A DNA stretch of 64,000 nucleotides from Pseudovibrio sp. Tun.PSC04-5.I4 (GCF_900104145.1 NZ_FNLB01000006.1:703001-767000), one strand, 5' to 3'. Shown: positions 17,257-26,777, counted from the first letter of the stretch. Program-made: numbers and translations. Notes: generated by a model from the letters alone, not told the origin.

Positions 17257-17658
17257 TCACTTCATCTGCTCCTTAATCCATTCAATGCGGACCGCGAACT
17301 TCTCTTCATAACGTTGAGTGGAGAGGAGGTTGCCGAGGAGGATTTGGTTGGGGGTTCGAACGCAGACGATGTAAAGCTCTGTGTCCAGTGCTGCAAACCA
17401 CAGGATCGGCATCCACAGTAGCCAGCACAACACCTCAACATAAACGTATCCATCGGATTGAATGCGGACCCACTCCACAAACCAGAAGATTGCTAGGCCA
17501 TATAGAAGTGTGAGGGATGTCATCAAAAGCCCTGCGCCAAGCCCGCGAAACAAGCCTTTGCGCGCCCATTGGATCAATGCCAGATAGACGCCCCATAAAT
17601 TGAAAAGCGTCAGGATGCGAAAGAAAAACAGCCTTCTGAATAACCAACGAAAAACCAT
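17257..17658 (-). CDS. small membrane protein, unknown
   Basis: A 133-residue protein starting MVFRWLFRRLFFFRI, with three hydrophobic helices (about 15-35, 40-62 and 75-95) and a charged soluble tail (YEEKFAVRIEWIKEQMK). AAGG lies upstream of the ATG at good spacing. No family recognised. It faces the AT-rich orphan gene and is divergent from the K+ channel gene. Confidence 0.5.
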   Translation of the reverse strand: MVFRWLFRRLFFFRILTLFNLWGVYLALIQWARKGLFRGLGAGLLMTSLTLLYGLAIFWFVEWVRIQSDGYVYVEVLCWLLWMPILWFAALDTELYIVCVRTPNQILLGNLLSTQRYEEKFAVRIEWIKEQMK

Positions 17659-17815
17659 GAAATTGCCTTAGGAGGTGTTGAGCCGATGTCTGCGGATCTA
17701 TCCTAAAAGGCGTGTTTTAACCGAGCAATAACGCGGCAAAGATGTTTGTAGCAACTCAACCCACGCGCTCCCCGTTCGTCTGTTAAACCGCCATTTCCCA
17801 TTCCTTAGCCTTCCT

Positions 17816-18553
17816 GTGCGAGAGTTTCGCTCAAAGCTCTGTCAGGATAGGTGGCTGCAAACCGTGGTGTTTTCTCAAAAACTGGAGTCTCTTTATAAGC
17901 TGAAGGTTGAGGTGTTTCTCTTCAGTCAGTTCATCTTGTTGTTCGGGTCTTTGGTGTTGCCCGGCCAAACGCTGGAGCAGCATATCTTCAGCTTGTTTTA
18001 CAGCTTCAACATTGCCACCGGCCTGCTTATCACGCTCAAAAAGAAGATGTTCCGCCGCATAATAACGGTGTTGCTGGCGTGCTCTCTTACGCTGCTCCTG
18101 CTGGATGCTCCGGTTTTTCCTGCTGTTGACCGGCTTGTTCCGCAGATCGTCATATACTTTGTATTTCACAGCATCGTCGCGGTGGTGTTGATTGAGCAAA
18201 TGCTCTTAACCAAAGATGAGAACTACCGCGTCGTACTGGGCGTGCTGAGTGGCTACATTTCAATTGGTATGGTCTCGTTCTTCCTCTTTATACTTATAGA
18301 GCACATGTCTCCGGGTTCCTTCAAAGGGCTGCCTGTTGAGGACGTGAATTCACATTCTCAGGAGGAAGCGTTGATGTATGCGGCCTTCATCACACTAATG
18401 ACTATTGGCTATGGAGATATCGTGCCGCTGACGCCCATCGCCCGCAAAGCAGCCATCATCGTCGGGCTGGCAGGGCAGTTCTATATGGTCGTGCTCACTG
18501 CCATTATCGTTGGTAAGTTTTTGAAATTCAGAGAGCCGCATCGCAAAGATTGA
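17816..18553 (+). CDS. two-pore-helix type potassium channel protein
   Basis: A 245-residue membrane protein with a C-terminal ion-channel pore (Ion_trans_2). The K+ selectivity filter TIGYGD (about 196-201) sits between a pore helix (AAFITLM) and the last helix (AAIIVGLAGQFYMVVL). About four more helices precede it without the Arg-rich S4 pattern of voltage sensors. The start is uncertain: GTG 17816 has no good ribosome-binding site, and in-frame GTGs at 17864/17867 are possible. It is predicted to conduct K+ across the inner membrane. Confidence 0.75.
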   Translation: MREFRSKLCQDRWLQTVVFSQKLESLYKLKVEVFLFSQFILLFGSLVLPGQTLEQHIFSLFYSFNIATGLLITLKKKMFRRIITVLLACSLTLLLLDAPVFPAVDRLVPQIVIYFVFHSIVAVVLIEQMLLTKDENYRVVLGVLSGYISIGMVSFFLFILIEHMSPGSFKGLPVEDVNSHSQEEALMYAAFITLMTIGYGDIVPLTPIARKAAIIVGLAGQFYMVVLTAIIVGKFLKFREPHRKD

Positions 18554-18652
18554 AAATACAAAATTGGAATAGTTTAATTGGTCTTTGTGAAAGGTGAACG
18601 GCTTTAACATGCACCCAAATTATCTGCTGCCGCGCCAACTGGAAGGTCGCCC

Positions 18653-18973
18653 ATGCCAATGTTCTCCATGGATAATATGCGGAAGCTGAAGAAGTTTAGC
18701 TCGTTGGCAACCGGCAAAACCTGGAAAACGTTTATTGCCTTTAATACAGAGGCAATGGCAGAAGGTGCGATTTCCAAAAAGAACAAGCAGCTTATTTCAC
18801 TGGCCGCAGCGCTCACCACACAATGCCCCTATACCATCGAAATTCATCGCGAGAATGCCAAGGTCTGCGGAGCAACAGATGCAGAGCTGTCAGAGGTGGT
18901 CTTCATCGCGGCCGCAATTCGCGCCAGCAGCGCAATCACCCACGGCACACATCTGCTTGATGGTGATGAATAG
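18653..18973 (+). CDS. AhpD/carboxymuconolactone-decarboxylase-fold protein
   Basis: A 106-residue protein of the CMD/AhpD family. The usual redox motif CPYC is here CPYT (C58, T61 within TQCPYTIEIH), so only the first cysteine is kept while the following acidic residue and His remain. Members with both cysteines are peroxiredoxin-linked or alkyl-hydroperoxidase-like; this one probably lacks disulfide chemistry or uses another thiol. AAGG precedes the ATG. It stands between a K+ channel gene and uup with no obvious partner. Confidence 0.75.
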   Translation: MPMFSMDNMRKLKKFSSLATGKTWKTFIAFNTEAMAEGAISKKNKQLISLAAALTTQCPYTIEIHRENAKVCGATDAELSEVVFIAAAIRASSAITHGTHLLDGDE

Positions 18974-19054
18974 CGGGAAGCGTGGGTCCTCATAGGAACG
19001 CAACATTTCCGTAATCCTTGCAAAACAACGCAAACATCAACGCAAATGCAAAAA

Positions 19055-19092
19055 CGCAAAAAGGGCTCTCCTTCGGGAAGGAGAACCCTTTG
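19055..19092 (-). terminator. terminator for uup
   Basis: Inverted repeat AAGGGCTCTCCTT / AAGGAGAACCCTT with a two-base internal mismatch and a short GC-rich loop. Read on the minus strand it ends in a T-rich tail, just 25 bases past the uup stop. Confidence 0.8.
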
Positions 19093-19116
19093 AAATTCTA
19101 AAGCATATAGAGTGCG

Positions 19117-20937
19117 TTAGCTCTCATCGGCCAGAATTGCCAGCTCCATCCACTCTTCTTCCAGTGTCTCCAGGTCCTTTTGGAAATCCCCAATGGCATT
19201 GGAAATTTTGTGGAACCGATCCGGATTGGAGATGAAAAGTCTCGGATCTTCCATCTCCTTCTGATGCTTAACGATTTTGGCTTCAACCTTCTCCATTTCA
19301 CCGGGAATGGCTTTCAGGCGGTGCTTTTGGGTAAAGTTCAGGCCAGACTTCTTATCCTCCTGCTTGGGAGCAGCCTTCGCAGGCTTATCCCCCTTAGCAG
19401 CAGTGGAAGCTTTCTCTGCTTTGGCTGACTTACGCGCCTGCACACCTTCACCGCGCTGGCGCACCATGTCGGTGTAACCACCCGCATATTCGCCCCATTT
19501 ACCAATGTCATCTTCGTTGGTGATGATGCTGGTGCAGATCCGGTCAAGGAAGTCACGATCATGGCTCACCAGCAAGACAGTGCCGGGGTAATCGGAAATC
19601 AGCTCTTGCAACAGATCCAGCGTTTCAAGGTCCAGATCGTTGGTCGGCTCATCGAGTACCATCAAATTGGAAGGCGAGGCGAGGGCGCGGGCCAGTAAAA
19701 GGCGGCCTCGTTCACCGCCAGAAAGCACACGCACAGGAGTGCGCGCTTGTTCCGGTGTAAACAGGAAGTCCCTGAGATAACTCATAACATGCTTGGAAGT
19801 GTCGCCAAGAATGACCGTGTCACCGCTGCCGCCTGTCATGGCGTTGACGAGATTGTCATTCGGGTTCAGCTTCTCGCGCTTCTGATCCAGTGTGATCATC
19901 TGGATGTTGGCGCCAAGGCGTATCGTACCTGAATCTGCCGCAAGCTCGCCGGTCAACATCTTCAAAAGCGTGGTTTTGCCGGCACCGTTCGGGCCAACAA
20001 AGCCAATCCGGTCTCCGCGCAAAATACGGGTGGAGAAATCCTTGACGATCGGCCGCTCTTCATAAGACTTGCTGATGCCTTTGGCTTCAGAGACCATCTT
20101 GCCAGAGACATCCCCCTCAGTGGCGGCCATCTTCACGGTGCCTTGCGGACCTTTATGATCGCGGCGTTGCTGACGAAGATCACCAAGTTCCCGCACACGG
20201 CGCATGTTCCGCTTACGGCGCGCAGTCACGCCATAAACCATCCAATGCTCTTCCTGACGAATTTTCTCGTTCAGCCGCGATTGCTCTTTTTCCTCTTCCT
20301 CAAAAACCTTATCACGCCACTCTTCAAACTTGGCAAAGCCTTGGTCCATCCGGCGTGATGTTCCCCTATCAATCCAATAGGTTACGCGAGAGAGGTTCTC
20401 CAGAAAACGACGATCATGCGAAATCAGAACAATGGCCGATCTCATTTGTTTGAGCTCAGATTCGAGCCATTCGATCACAGGAAGGTCCAAATGGTTGGTC
20501 GGCTCATCCAGCAAGAGAATGTCAGGCTCCGGAGCAAGAGCACGGGCAATAGCTGCGCGCTTACCTTCGCCGCCAGAAAGGGTTTCCGGGTCTTCCTCAC
20601 CAGTTAACCCAAGGATTTCCAATAGGTATTTTGCCCGGTATTGATCATCGCCCGGCGCTAGTCCAGCTTCAACATACGCAAGCACTGTGGGATAACCTGC
20701 AAGATCGGGCTCTTGCGGTAGGTAGCGGATTGTACGTCCTGGTTGTAAAAAATAGTCACCCTTGTCCGGCTCCGCTAATCCCGCTGCAATTTTCAACAGT
20801 GTCGACTTGCCAGACCCGTTTCGACCAACTAAGCAGATTCGCTCACCTTCTCCGACCTGTAGCTCTGCGCCATTAAGGAGTGGTGTCGTCCCAAAGTTAA
20901 GATGTATGTCTCGCACATGAAGAAGCGGTGGTGCCAT
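19117..20937 (-). CDS. uup: ABC-F family ATPase Uup
   Basis: A 606-residue soluble ABC-F protein with two ATP-binding cassettes and no membrane domain. Walker A motifs are GRNGSGKS (38-45) and GPNGAGKT (about 315), each with an LSGGE signature and a DEPTNHLD / DEPTNDLD Walker B. The linker between the cassettes has the basic coiled-coil arm. The C-terminus carries the Lys/Ala-rich region and coiled coil (AIPGEMEKVEAKIVKHQKEM) that marks Uup. ABC-F proteins act on ribosomes, and Uup is also linked to precise transposon excision and branched-DNA binding. Length is normal. It is monocistronic with its own terminator. Confidence 0.92.
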   Translation of the reverse strand: MAPPLLHVRDIHLNFGTTPLLNGAELQVGEGERICLVGRNGSGKSTLLKIAAGLAEPDKGDYFLQPGRTIRYLPQEPDLAGYPTVLAYVEAGLAPGDDQYRAKYLLEILGLTGEEDPETLSGGEGKRAAIARALAPEPDILLLDEPTNHLDLPVIEWLESELKQMRSAIVLISHDRRFLENLSRVTYWIDRGTSRRMDQGFAKFEEWRDKVFEEEEKEQSRLNEKIRQEEHWMVYGVTARRKRNMRRVRELGDLRQQRRDHKGPQGTVKMAATEGDVSGKMVSEAKGISKSYEERPIVKDFSTRILRGDRIGFVGPNGAGKTTLLKMLTGELAADSGTIRLGANIQMITLDQKREKLNPNDNLVNAMTGGSGDTVILGDTSKHVMSYLRDFLFTPEQARTPVRVLSGGERGRLLLARALASPSNLMVLDEPTNDLDLETLDLLQELISDYPGTVLLVSHDRDFLDRICTSIITNEDDIGKWGEYAGGYTDMVRQRGEGVQARKSAKAEKASTAAKGDKPAKAAPKQEDKKSGLNFTQKHRLKAIPGEMEKVEAKIVKHQKEMEDPRLFISNPDRFHKISNAIGDFQKDLETLEEEWMELAILADES

Positions 20938-21323
20938 GTAAGTCCGTCTTTCCAGAATCCCAAAATAACGTTTTTCAACGCTCAGATTAAATTTGTCGCT
21001 AGTGCTCTACCACAAATGAGCTTGCGTTAAAGTTTTTTGCAAACCCTGTGAAAAAACGCCCTTCAAATACGACAAGCGTCATTGTGACGCGATTTGAAAA
21101 GATTTAGTGCTCTATTTTGAAATAATTGTTCTTATTTTTGATGAAAATAGAAATTTTACGTCTCCAATCGTCTATTCAGCAAACAGCTTGATACGATATT
21201 GTTCGATTGTGGGGAAAATTTGGTCGAGCGCTACTTGCCATATAAACACAACAATGAAATGTTGCTGCCAACTGCCAGCTTCCAAATCTGGCGGAACGTA
21301 ACTTGAGGAGAGGGGAAATCTGA
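20938..21323. other. divergent intergenic region uup / oligopeptide SBP
   Basis: About 385 bases that must contain the promoters of uup and of the peptide-importer operon. It is AT-rich from about 21100 to 21200. I see no RNA gene, repeat or confident operator. Confidence 0.5.
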
Positions 21324-22910
21324 ATGATTAAGTCAATTCGTATGTCGGCCTTAGCTGCTGCTCTTATTACTGCAACATCACTTTCTGCAATGGCTGAAAC
21401 TGTATACAACCGTGGTAACTCTGCTGACCCAGAAACTCTTGACCAGCACAAGACATCTACAACCTATGAAGCTCATATTCTGCGCGACCTTTACGAAGGT
21501 CTGGTAACATACAACGCAAAAGGTGAGATCATTCCAGGTGTAGCTGAAAGCTGGACTGTTTCTGACGATGGTTTGACCTACATCTTCAAATTCCGCGATA
21601 ACGCTCAGTGGTCCAACGGTGATCCAGTACTTGCAGGAGATTTTGTTTATTCCCTGCGTCGTATCATGGATCCGATGACTGGTGCGAAGTACGCAAACGT
21701 TCTTTACCCAATCCTCAATGCAGAAGCCGTGAACAAAGGTGATATGGAAGGCGACAAGCTTGCTGTTAAAGCGCTTGATGATCGCACCCTTGAAATTAAA
21801 CTCAAGGCTCCAACCCCTTACTTCATCCAGCTGCTGGGCCACCAGTCAGCTCTGCCAGTACATCCAGCATCTGTTGAGAAATACGGCTCTGACTTCGTGA
21901 AGCCAGAAAACATCGTAACCAACGGTGCATTCGTGCTGTCCAGCTTCATTCCAAATGATGCTGTAACTGTAGTTAAGAACCCATACTTCCACGATGCCGC
22001 TAATGTAGCGCTCGACAAAGTTAAGTTCTACCCAACTGAAGATCGTGGTGCTGCTCTTCGCCGCTTCCAAGCTGGCGAACTCGACACCAACAACGATGCA
22101 CCGCTGGAACAGATTGAATTCATTCGCAAAGAACTCGGTTCCCAGTTCAAAGTTGCTCCGTACCTGGGTACTTACTACTACGCGTTGAACCACGAATCTG
22201 AATCCATGAAAGACCCTGAAATACGTCAGGCTCTCTCAATGGCAATCGACCGTGATTTCCTCGCAGAAGACATCTGGGGCGGCACCATGGTTGCTGCTTA
22301 CTCACTGGTTCCTCCTGGAATCGGTAACTACGGTGAGCCAGCGTACTCCGAATGGGCAGACATGGATCTCTTGGATCGCGAAGATGCGGCCAAAAAAATT
22401 CTTGAGTCCAAAGGGTACAACGAGAGCAATCCGCTTAAAGTTGAAATCCGCTACAACACCTCAGAAAACCACAAGAACACAGCAGTTGCGATTGCTGACA
22501 TGTGGAAGCCTCTCGGTGTTGAAGTTTCCATGTTGAACACAGATACAAAAACACATTACGCAAACCTGCGTGACCGTGGTGACTTTGACGTGGCACGTGC
22601 TGGCTGGATCGGTGACTACTCTGACCCGCAGAACTTCCTGTTTATGGCAGAAAGTGACAATGACGGTTTCAACTACGCTCGCTACAATAATCCTGAGTAC
22701 GATGCACTCATGGATGAAGCAGCGGTAACAGTTGATCTGGAAGCGCGCGCGGTCACCTTGAAGAAAGCTGAAACAATCTTCATGCGGGATCTGCCATTTG
22801 TGCCTTTGATGTACTACGGATCCAAAAATCTTGTTTCCGACAAGATTTCTGGTTTTGAGACCAACCTTTTGGATATACATCCAAGTCGCTTCGTCAAGAT
22901 TAGCAAATAG
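21324..22910 (+). CDS. oligopeptide ABC transporter substrate-binding protein (OppA-like)
   Basis: A 528-residue periplasmic binding protein of the SBP_bac_5 family. It has a clear signal peptide (MIKSIRMSALAAALITATS, cut near AMAE) and the family's early YNRGNSADPETLDQHK and VAESWTVSDDGLTYIFKFR motifs, the second followed by WSNGDPV. Length and the DPQNFLF segment fit OppA/MppA peptide binders. AGGAGAGGGG lies upstream. It is the first gene of a peptide-import operon but is separated from the permeases by a strong terminator, which would give it higher expression than the membrane parts. Peptide length preference unknown. Confidence 0.9.
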   Translation: MIKSIRMSALAAALITATSLSAMAETVYNRGNSADPETLDQHKTSTTYEAHILRDLYEGLVTYNAKGEIIPGVAESWTVSDDGLTYIFKFRDNAQWSNGDPVLAGDFVYSLRRIMDPMTGAKYANVLYPILNAEAVNKGDMEGDKLAVKALDDRTLEIKLKAPTPYFIQLLGHQSALPVHPASVEKYGSDFVKPENIVTNGAFVLSSFIPNDAVTVVKNPYFHDAANVALDKVKFYPTEDRGAALRRFQAGELDTNNDAPLEQIEFIRKELGSQFKVAPYLGTYYYALNHESESMKDPEIRQALSMAIDRDFLAEDIWGGTMVAAYSLVPPGIGNYGEPAYSEWADMDLLDREDAAKKILESKGYNESNPLKVEIRYNTSENHKNTAVAIADMWKPLGVEVSMLNTDTKTHYANLRDRGDFDVARAGWIGDYSDPQNFLFMAESDNDGFNYARYNNPEYDALMDEAAVTVDLEARAVTLKKAETIFMRDLPFVPLMYYGSKNLVSDKISGFETNLLDIHPSRFVKISK

Positions 22911-22925
22911 TCTTTAACTCTACTT

Positions 22926-22966
22926 AAAATGCCAGTCATGCAAACTGTGGTGTGACTGGCATTTTT
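22926..22966 (+). terminator. terminator/attenuator between SBP and permease genes
   Basis: Perfect 13-base stem AAAATGCCAGTCA (22926-22938) with TGACTGGCATTTT, then TT. It lies 50 bases before oppB. It should stop most transcripts after the binding-protein gene while letting some read into the permeases, a common way to keep the binding protein in excess. Confidence 0.85.
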
Positions 22967-23015
22967 GTGAACTATCGGCAAATAAAAACGATAAACAGCT
23001 GGAGAAGCAAGGCCC

Positions 23016-23939
23016 ATGTTACGCTATGTCCTGAGCAGATTGCTCAGCGCGATACCGACCTTGTTCTTGATTATTACCATTTCCTTCTTCCTGATGCGCG
23101 TTGCGCCGGGTGGTCCGTTCGATTTGGAACGTCCGTTGGAAGCAAAGGTTATGGAAAACCTGAACAAGATATACAATTTGGATAAATCTCTTTGGGAACA
23201 GTACTTTATCTACCTAAAGAGCGTGTTGTCCGGTGATTTTGGCCCGAGTTTCTTCTTCCGAGATTTCTCGATAAATGAACTGTTCGCTCAAAGTCTTCCA
23301 ATTTCCATTCAGCTCGGCATGTCTGCTCTTGCTCTTGCGTTGGCTGTTGGTGGGTTTTTGGGGGTCATCGCAGCGTTGCGCCAAAACAAAAGCGTCGACT
23401 ACTCCGTTATGGCAGCGGCGACCTTGGGCGTTACGATTCCTAACTTTGTGGTCGCTCCAATCTTGACCCTCATTTTTGGGGTTTACTTTGGGTGGTTGCC
23501 AGTTGGTGGCTGGAATGGTGGTGCCTTCGTCAACATGGTTCTGCCTGTTGTGACCTTGGCTTTGCCTCAGATCGCAGTTGTTGCCCGTTTGACCCGTGGT
23601 TCTATGATTGAAGCTTTGCGCTCCAACCATGTTCGCACCGCTCGCGCTTATGGCCTGTCCGGTTACACCGTTGTTGTCGTTCACGCATTGCGTGGGGCCG
23701 TGCTGCCGGTTGTATCCTACCTCGGCCCTGCCGCTGCAGCGTTGCTGACTGGTTCCGTTGTTATCGAGACTATCTTCGGTATTCCGGGCATTGGTCGCTA
23801 CTTCGTACAAGGTGCTCTGAACCGCGACTACACTCTGGTAATGGGTACCGTCGTCGTGGTTGCGTGCTTCGTAATTATTTTCAACCTCATAGTGGATCTG
23901 CTTTACGCATTGCTCGATCCGCGTGTGCGTTTTGATTGA
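23016..23939 (+). CDS. oppB: oligopeptide ABC transporter permease OppB
   Basis: A 307-residue inner-membrane permease with six helices. The first segment MLRYVLSRLLSAIPTLFLI and the loop RVAPGGPFDLERP are typical of OppB/DppB. The EAA-type cytoplasmic loop that docks the ATPase is visible as EALRSNHVRTARAYGLS (about 200-216), followed by a conserved LRGAVLPVVSYLGP. It follows the terminator by 50 bases, and the next gene starts 12 bases after its stop. Confidence 0.9.
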   Translation: MLRYVLSRLLSAIPTLFLIITISFFLMRVAPGGPFDLERPLEAKVMENLNKIYNLDKSLWEQYFIYLKSVLSGDFGPSFFFRDFSINELFAQSLPISIQLGMSALALALAVGGFLGVIAALRQNKSVDYSVMAAATLGVTIPNFVVAPILTLIFGVYFGWLPVGGWNGGAFVNMVLPVVTLALPQIAVVARLTRGSMIEALRSNHVRTARAYGLSGYTVVVVHALRGAVLPVVSYLGPAAAALLTGSVVIETIFGIPGIGRYFVQGALNRDYTLVMGTVVVVACFVIIFNLIVDLLYALLDPRVRFD

Positions 23940-23950
23940 GGACTCGTGTA

Positions 23951-25078
23951 ATGAGTGTTTCCTCCGACCAGCTGACAGAAGCCCCAAAAATGGGCCGCTC
24001 GCTGTGGGATGACGCCCGTGATCGTCTTCTTGCAAACAAAGCAGCGGTAACCTCGCTCATCGTGCTGGCAGTGATTACGCTGCTATCCGTAGTGGGGCCA
24101 ATGCTTACTCCGCATCCGTACGATCAGGTTTTCCGCGACTACGTTAAAGTACCAGCAAGCCTGGAAGCATACCCAAAGCAGGATCAGATCGAGCCTGTTT
24201 TTGCGACCATTGCAAAACGTGCGCGGATGAAGGTTGCGAGCTATGAGCTAAAAGACGATCAGGTCGTTGCAACAATAACGTCCCGCCGCAAAGTGGATGA
24301 GCGTTACGCACGTTATTTTGATCGTTCAGACCTGTTTGAAAATGCTGCAATCAGCGCCATTTCTGCAGACAAGAAGAGCGCAACAATAACCGCAGACGTG
24401 CAGTACATGCATTTCTTCTTCGGTACTGATGCAAACGGACGCGACATGCTGAGCCGTACTTTGATTGCTGGCCGCGTGTCCTTGACCATTGGTCTGCTGG
24501 CAACGTTTGTGGCGATCAGCATCGGTGTGTTCTGGGGCGCGGCTTCAGGTTACTTCGGTGGCAAGGTTGACCTTCTGATGATGCGTATCGTGGATATCTT
24601 GTATTCACTGCCATTCATCTTCTTCGTGATCATGCTTGTTGTGTTCTTTGGCCGTAACTTCGTTTTGATGTTTATTGCCGTTGGTGCTGTTGAGTGGCTT
24701 GATATGGCGCGTATTGTTCGCGGCCAGACCCTTTCCATCAAACGTCAGGAATACGTGCAGGCTGCGGAAGCTATGGGTGTTGAGGGGCTTGGCATTGTTA
24801 AACGCCATATCATTCCAAACACTCTTGGCCCGGTTGTGATTTACATGACCCTGCTGGTTCCAAAAGTTATCCTGCTGGAGAGCTTCCTTTCCTTCCTGGG
24901 GCTGGGTGTTCAAGAACCAATGACCTCTTGGGGTGTGTTGATCTCTGAAGGCGCGCGTAACCTGCAAGGTTCGGCTTGGATGCTGATATTCCCGGCGATC
25001 TTCCTCACCTCAACGCTGTTTGCGTTGAACTTCATCGGCGACGGTCTGCGCGATGCGCTTGACCCTAAGGATCGATAA
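23951..25078 (+). CDS. oppC: oligopeptide ABC transporter permease OppC, with enlarged periplasmic loop
   Basis: A 375-residue permease, longer than the 300 or so residues of most OppC proteins. After TM1 (about 30-50) there is a periplasmic segment of roughly 100 residues, charged and soluble (for example KRARMKVASYELKDDQV), before the usual TDANGRDMLSRTL and the remaining five helices. The ATPase-docking loop EYVQAAEAMGVEGL (about 260) and C-terminal NFIGDGLRDALDPKD are standard. GAGGA at 23938-23942 fixes ATG 23951 rather than the TTG-initiated longer frame. The loop may contact the binding protein. Confidence 0.9.
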   Translation: MSVSSDQLTEAPKMGRSLWDDARDRLLANKAAVTSLIVLAVITLLSVVGPMLTPHPYDQVFRDYVKVPASLEAYPKQDQIEPVFATIAKRARMKVASYELKDDQVVATITSRRKVDERYARYFDRSDLFENAAISAISADKKSATITADVQYMHFFFGTDANGRDMLSRTLIAGRVSLTIGLLATFVAISIGVFWGAASGYFGGKVDLLMMRIVDILYSLPFIFFVIMLVVFFGRNFVLMFIAVGAVEWLDMARIVRGQTLSIKRQEYVQAAEAMGVEGLGIVKRHIIPNTLGPVVIYMTLLVPKVILLESFLSFLGLGVQEPMTSWGVLISEGARNLQGSAWMLIFPAIFLTSTLFALNFIGDGLRDALDPKDR

Positions 25079-25087
25079 GAGGACAGA

Positions 25088-26698
25088 ATGAGCAAGATTA
25101 ACAAAAATACTGTTCTTGAAATTGACGGCCTCAAAGTTGATTTCCAAACCAACTCTGGAATGGTTCATGCTGTTAAAGGCGTGAATATCCATGTGGATTC
25201 TGGCGAAACCGTCGCAATCGTTGGTGAATCTGGTTCTGGTAAATCCCAGACCATGATGGCAGCCATGGGGCTTTTGGCGGGTAACGGCATCACCACTGGT
25301 GAAGTTCGCTACCGTGGTCAAAACATCCTCGGCTCGTCCATCAGTCAGCTCAACAAGGTCCGTGGCGCGAAAGTGACCATGATCTTCCAGGAGCCGATGA
25401 CCTCACTGGATCCGCTGTACACTGTAGAGCGTCAGCTCTGTGAGCCAATGGTTGAGCACGGTGAGTACACATGGGCAGCGGCGAAGAAACGCGCAGTTGA
25501 ACTGCTGGAGCTTGTTGGTATTCCTGAGCCTGCTCGTAAGGTAAAAGCACACCCCTATGAGATGTCCGGCGGCCAACGTCAGCGTGTGATGATCGCGATG
25601 GCTCTTGCCAACGATCCTGACATTTTGATTGCAGATGAACCAACCACCGCTCTGGATGTGACCACACAGGCGCAGATCCTTGAGCTGATGGCTGATCTTC
25701 AAAAGCGCCTCGGTATGGCTATTGTATTCATTACCCATGATCTGGGTATCGTTGAGCGCAATTCCGACCGCGTGTACGTGATGAAGTCTGGTGAAGTTGT
25801 TGAAGAAGGCCCGACCAAAGAGATCTTTGGTAACCCGAAAAACGACTACACCAAGATGCTTCTGGATGCTGAACCAACCGGTTCAAAGAGCATGGTTCCG
25901 CTCAGTAATCCGATTGTTCTGGATGCAGACAAGGTGCGGGTTGAGTTTGAGACCGAGGGCGGCTTCTGGAAGCCAAACCATGTTCTGCGTGCTGTCGACG
26001 ACATTTCTTTGGAAGTACGCGAAGGTCAGACACTTGGCATCGTGGGTGAATCCGGTTCTGGGAAATCCACTCTAGGTCGTGCTGTTCTGCAGCTTTTGCC
26101 AAACGCCAGTGGTCGCGTCGTCTATCAGGGCAACGATATCACGGGTGCAAGCGCAAAGAAGATGCGTCCTCTTCGTAAAGAGATGCAGTTGATCTTCCAG
26201 GATCCATTTGGGTCTTTGTCGCCGCGTATGACAGTTGGTCAGATCATCACAGAAGGTCTGTTGGTTCACGAACCGCAACTTTCTGCGAAGGAACGCGACC
26301 AACGTGCATGTCAGGCGCTTGAAGAAGTGTCCATGGACTCTGCGATGCGCAATCGCTACCCGCACGAGTTCTCTGGTGGTCAGCGTCAGCGTATCGCAAT
26401 TGCTCGGACCATGATCTTAAATCCTAAGCTGGTGGTGCTAGACGAGCCAACCTCAGCATTGGACCGTACGGTTCAAAAGCAGGTGATTGAGCTTCTGCGC
26501 AATCTGCAAAAAGATCATGGGCTGACGTATTTGTTCATCTCACACGATTTGGCTGTTGTACGCGCAATGTCCGATACTGTGATCGTGATGCAAAAAGGTG
26601 TTGTTGTTGAGAAGGGTCTTGCAGATGAGATCTTCAACAATCCGAAAGAAGCTTACACCAAGGAACTTATTTCAGCGGCTGCTTTGAAGCCTGAATAA
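25088..26698 (+). CDS. oligopeptide ABC transporter, fused double ATPase (OppD-OppF)
   Basis: A 536-residue protein that joins the two ATPases normally made as OppD and OppF. The first cassette has Walker A GESGSGKS (46-53), signature SGGQRQRV and ADEPTTALD; the second has GESGSGKS (about 320), SGGQRQRI and DEPTSALD. Both halves end with peptide-transporter C-terminal segments near IFGNPKNDYTKMLL and IFNNPKEAYTKELI. It starts nine bases after oppC with GAGGA upstream. This fused form is common for alphaproteobacterial dipeptide/oligopeptide importers. A terminator follows. Confidence 0.92.
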   Translation: MSKINKNTVLEIDGLKVDFQTNSGMVHAVKGVNIHVDSGETVAIVGESGSGKSQTMMAAMGLLAGNGITTGEVRYRGQNILGSSISQLNKVRGAKVTMIFQEPMTSLDPLYTVERQLCEPMVEHGEYTWAAAKKRAVELLELVGIPEPARKVKAHPYEMSGGQRQRVMIAMALANDPDILIADEPTTALDVTTQAQILELMADLQKRLGMAIVFITHDLGIVERNSDRVYVMKSGEVVEEGPTKEIFGNPKNDYTKMLLDAEPTGSKSMVPLSNPIVLDADKVRVEFETEGGFWKPNHVLRAVDDISLEVREGQTLGIVGESGSGKSTLGRAVLQLLPNASGRVVYQGNDITGASAKKMRPLRKEMQLIFQDPFGSLSPRMTVGQIITEGLLVHEPQLSAKERDQRACQALEEVSMDSAMRNRYPHEFSGGQRQRIAIARTMILNPKLVVLDEPTSALDRTVQKQVIELLRNLQKDHGLTYLFISHDLAVVRAMSDTVIVMQKGVVVEKGLADEIFNNPKEAYTKELISAAALKPE

Positions 26699-26723
26699 GA
26701 TCCACCAAATGGTGAGAAATAGA

Positions 26724-26760
26724 AAAAACCCCGGAGCAAGCGCTTCGGGGTTTTGTTTTT
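26724..26760 (+). terminator. terminator of the peptide-importer operon
   Basis: AAAACCCCGGAGC / GCTTCGGGGTTTT hairpin with a short loop, then GTTTTT. It lies 25 bases after the ATPase stop and just before the convergent dipeptidase gene, so it may serve both strands. Confidence 0.85.
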
Positions 26761-26777
26761 TAAATTTGGAACAGGCT

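Noticed and set aside
23214..24035. 273-codon minus-strand frame over oppB/oppC
   Set aside because: Low-complexity Asn/Gln/His-rich shadow of a well-defined permease.
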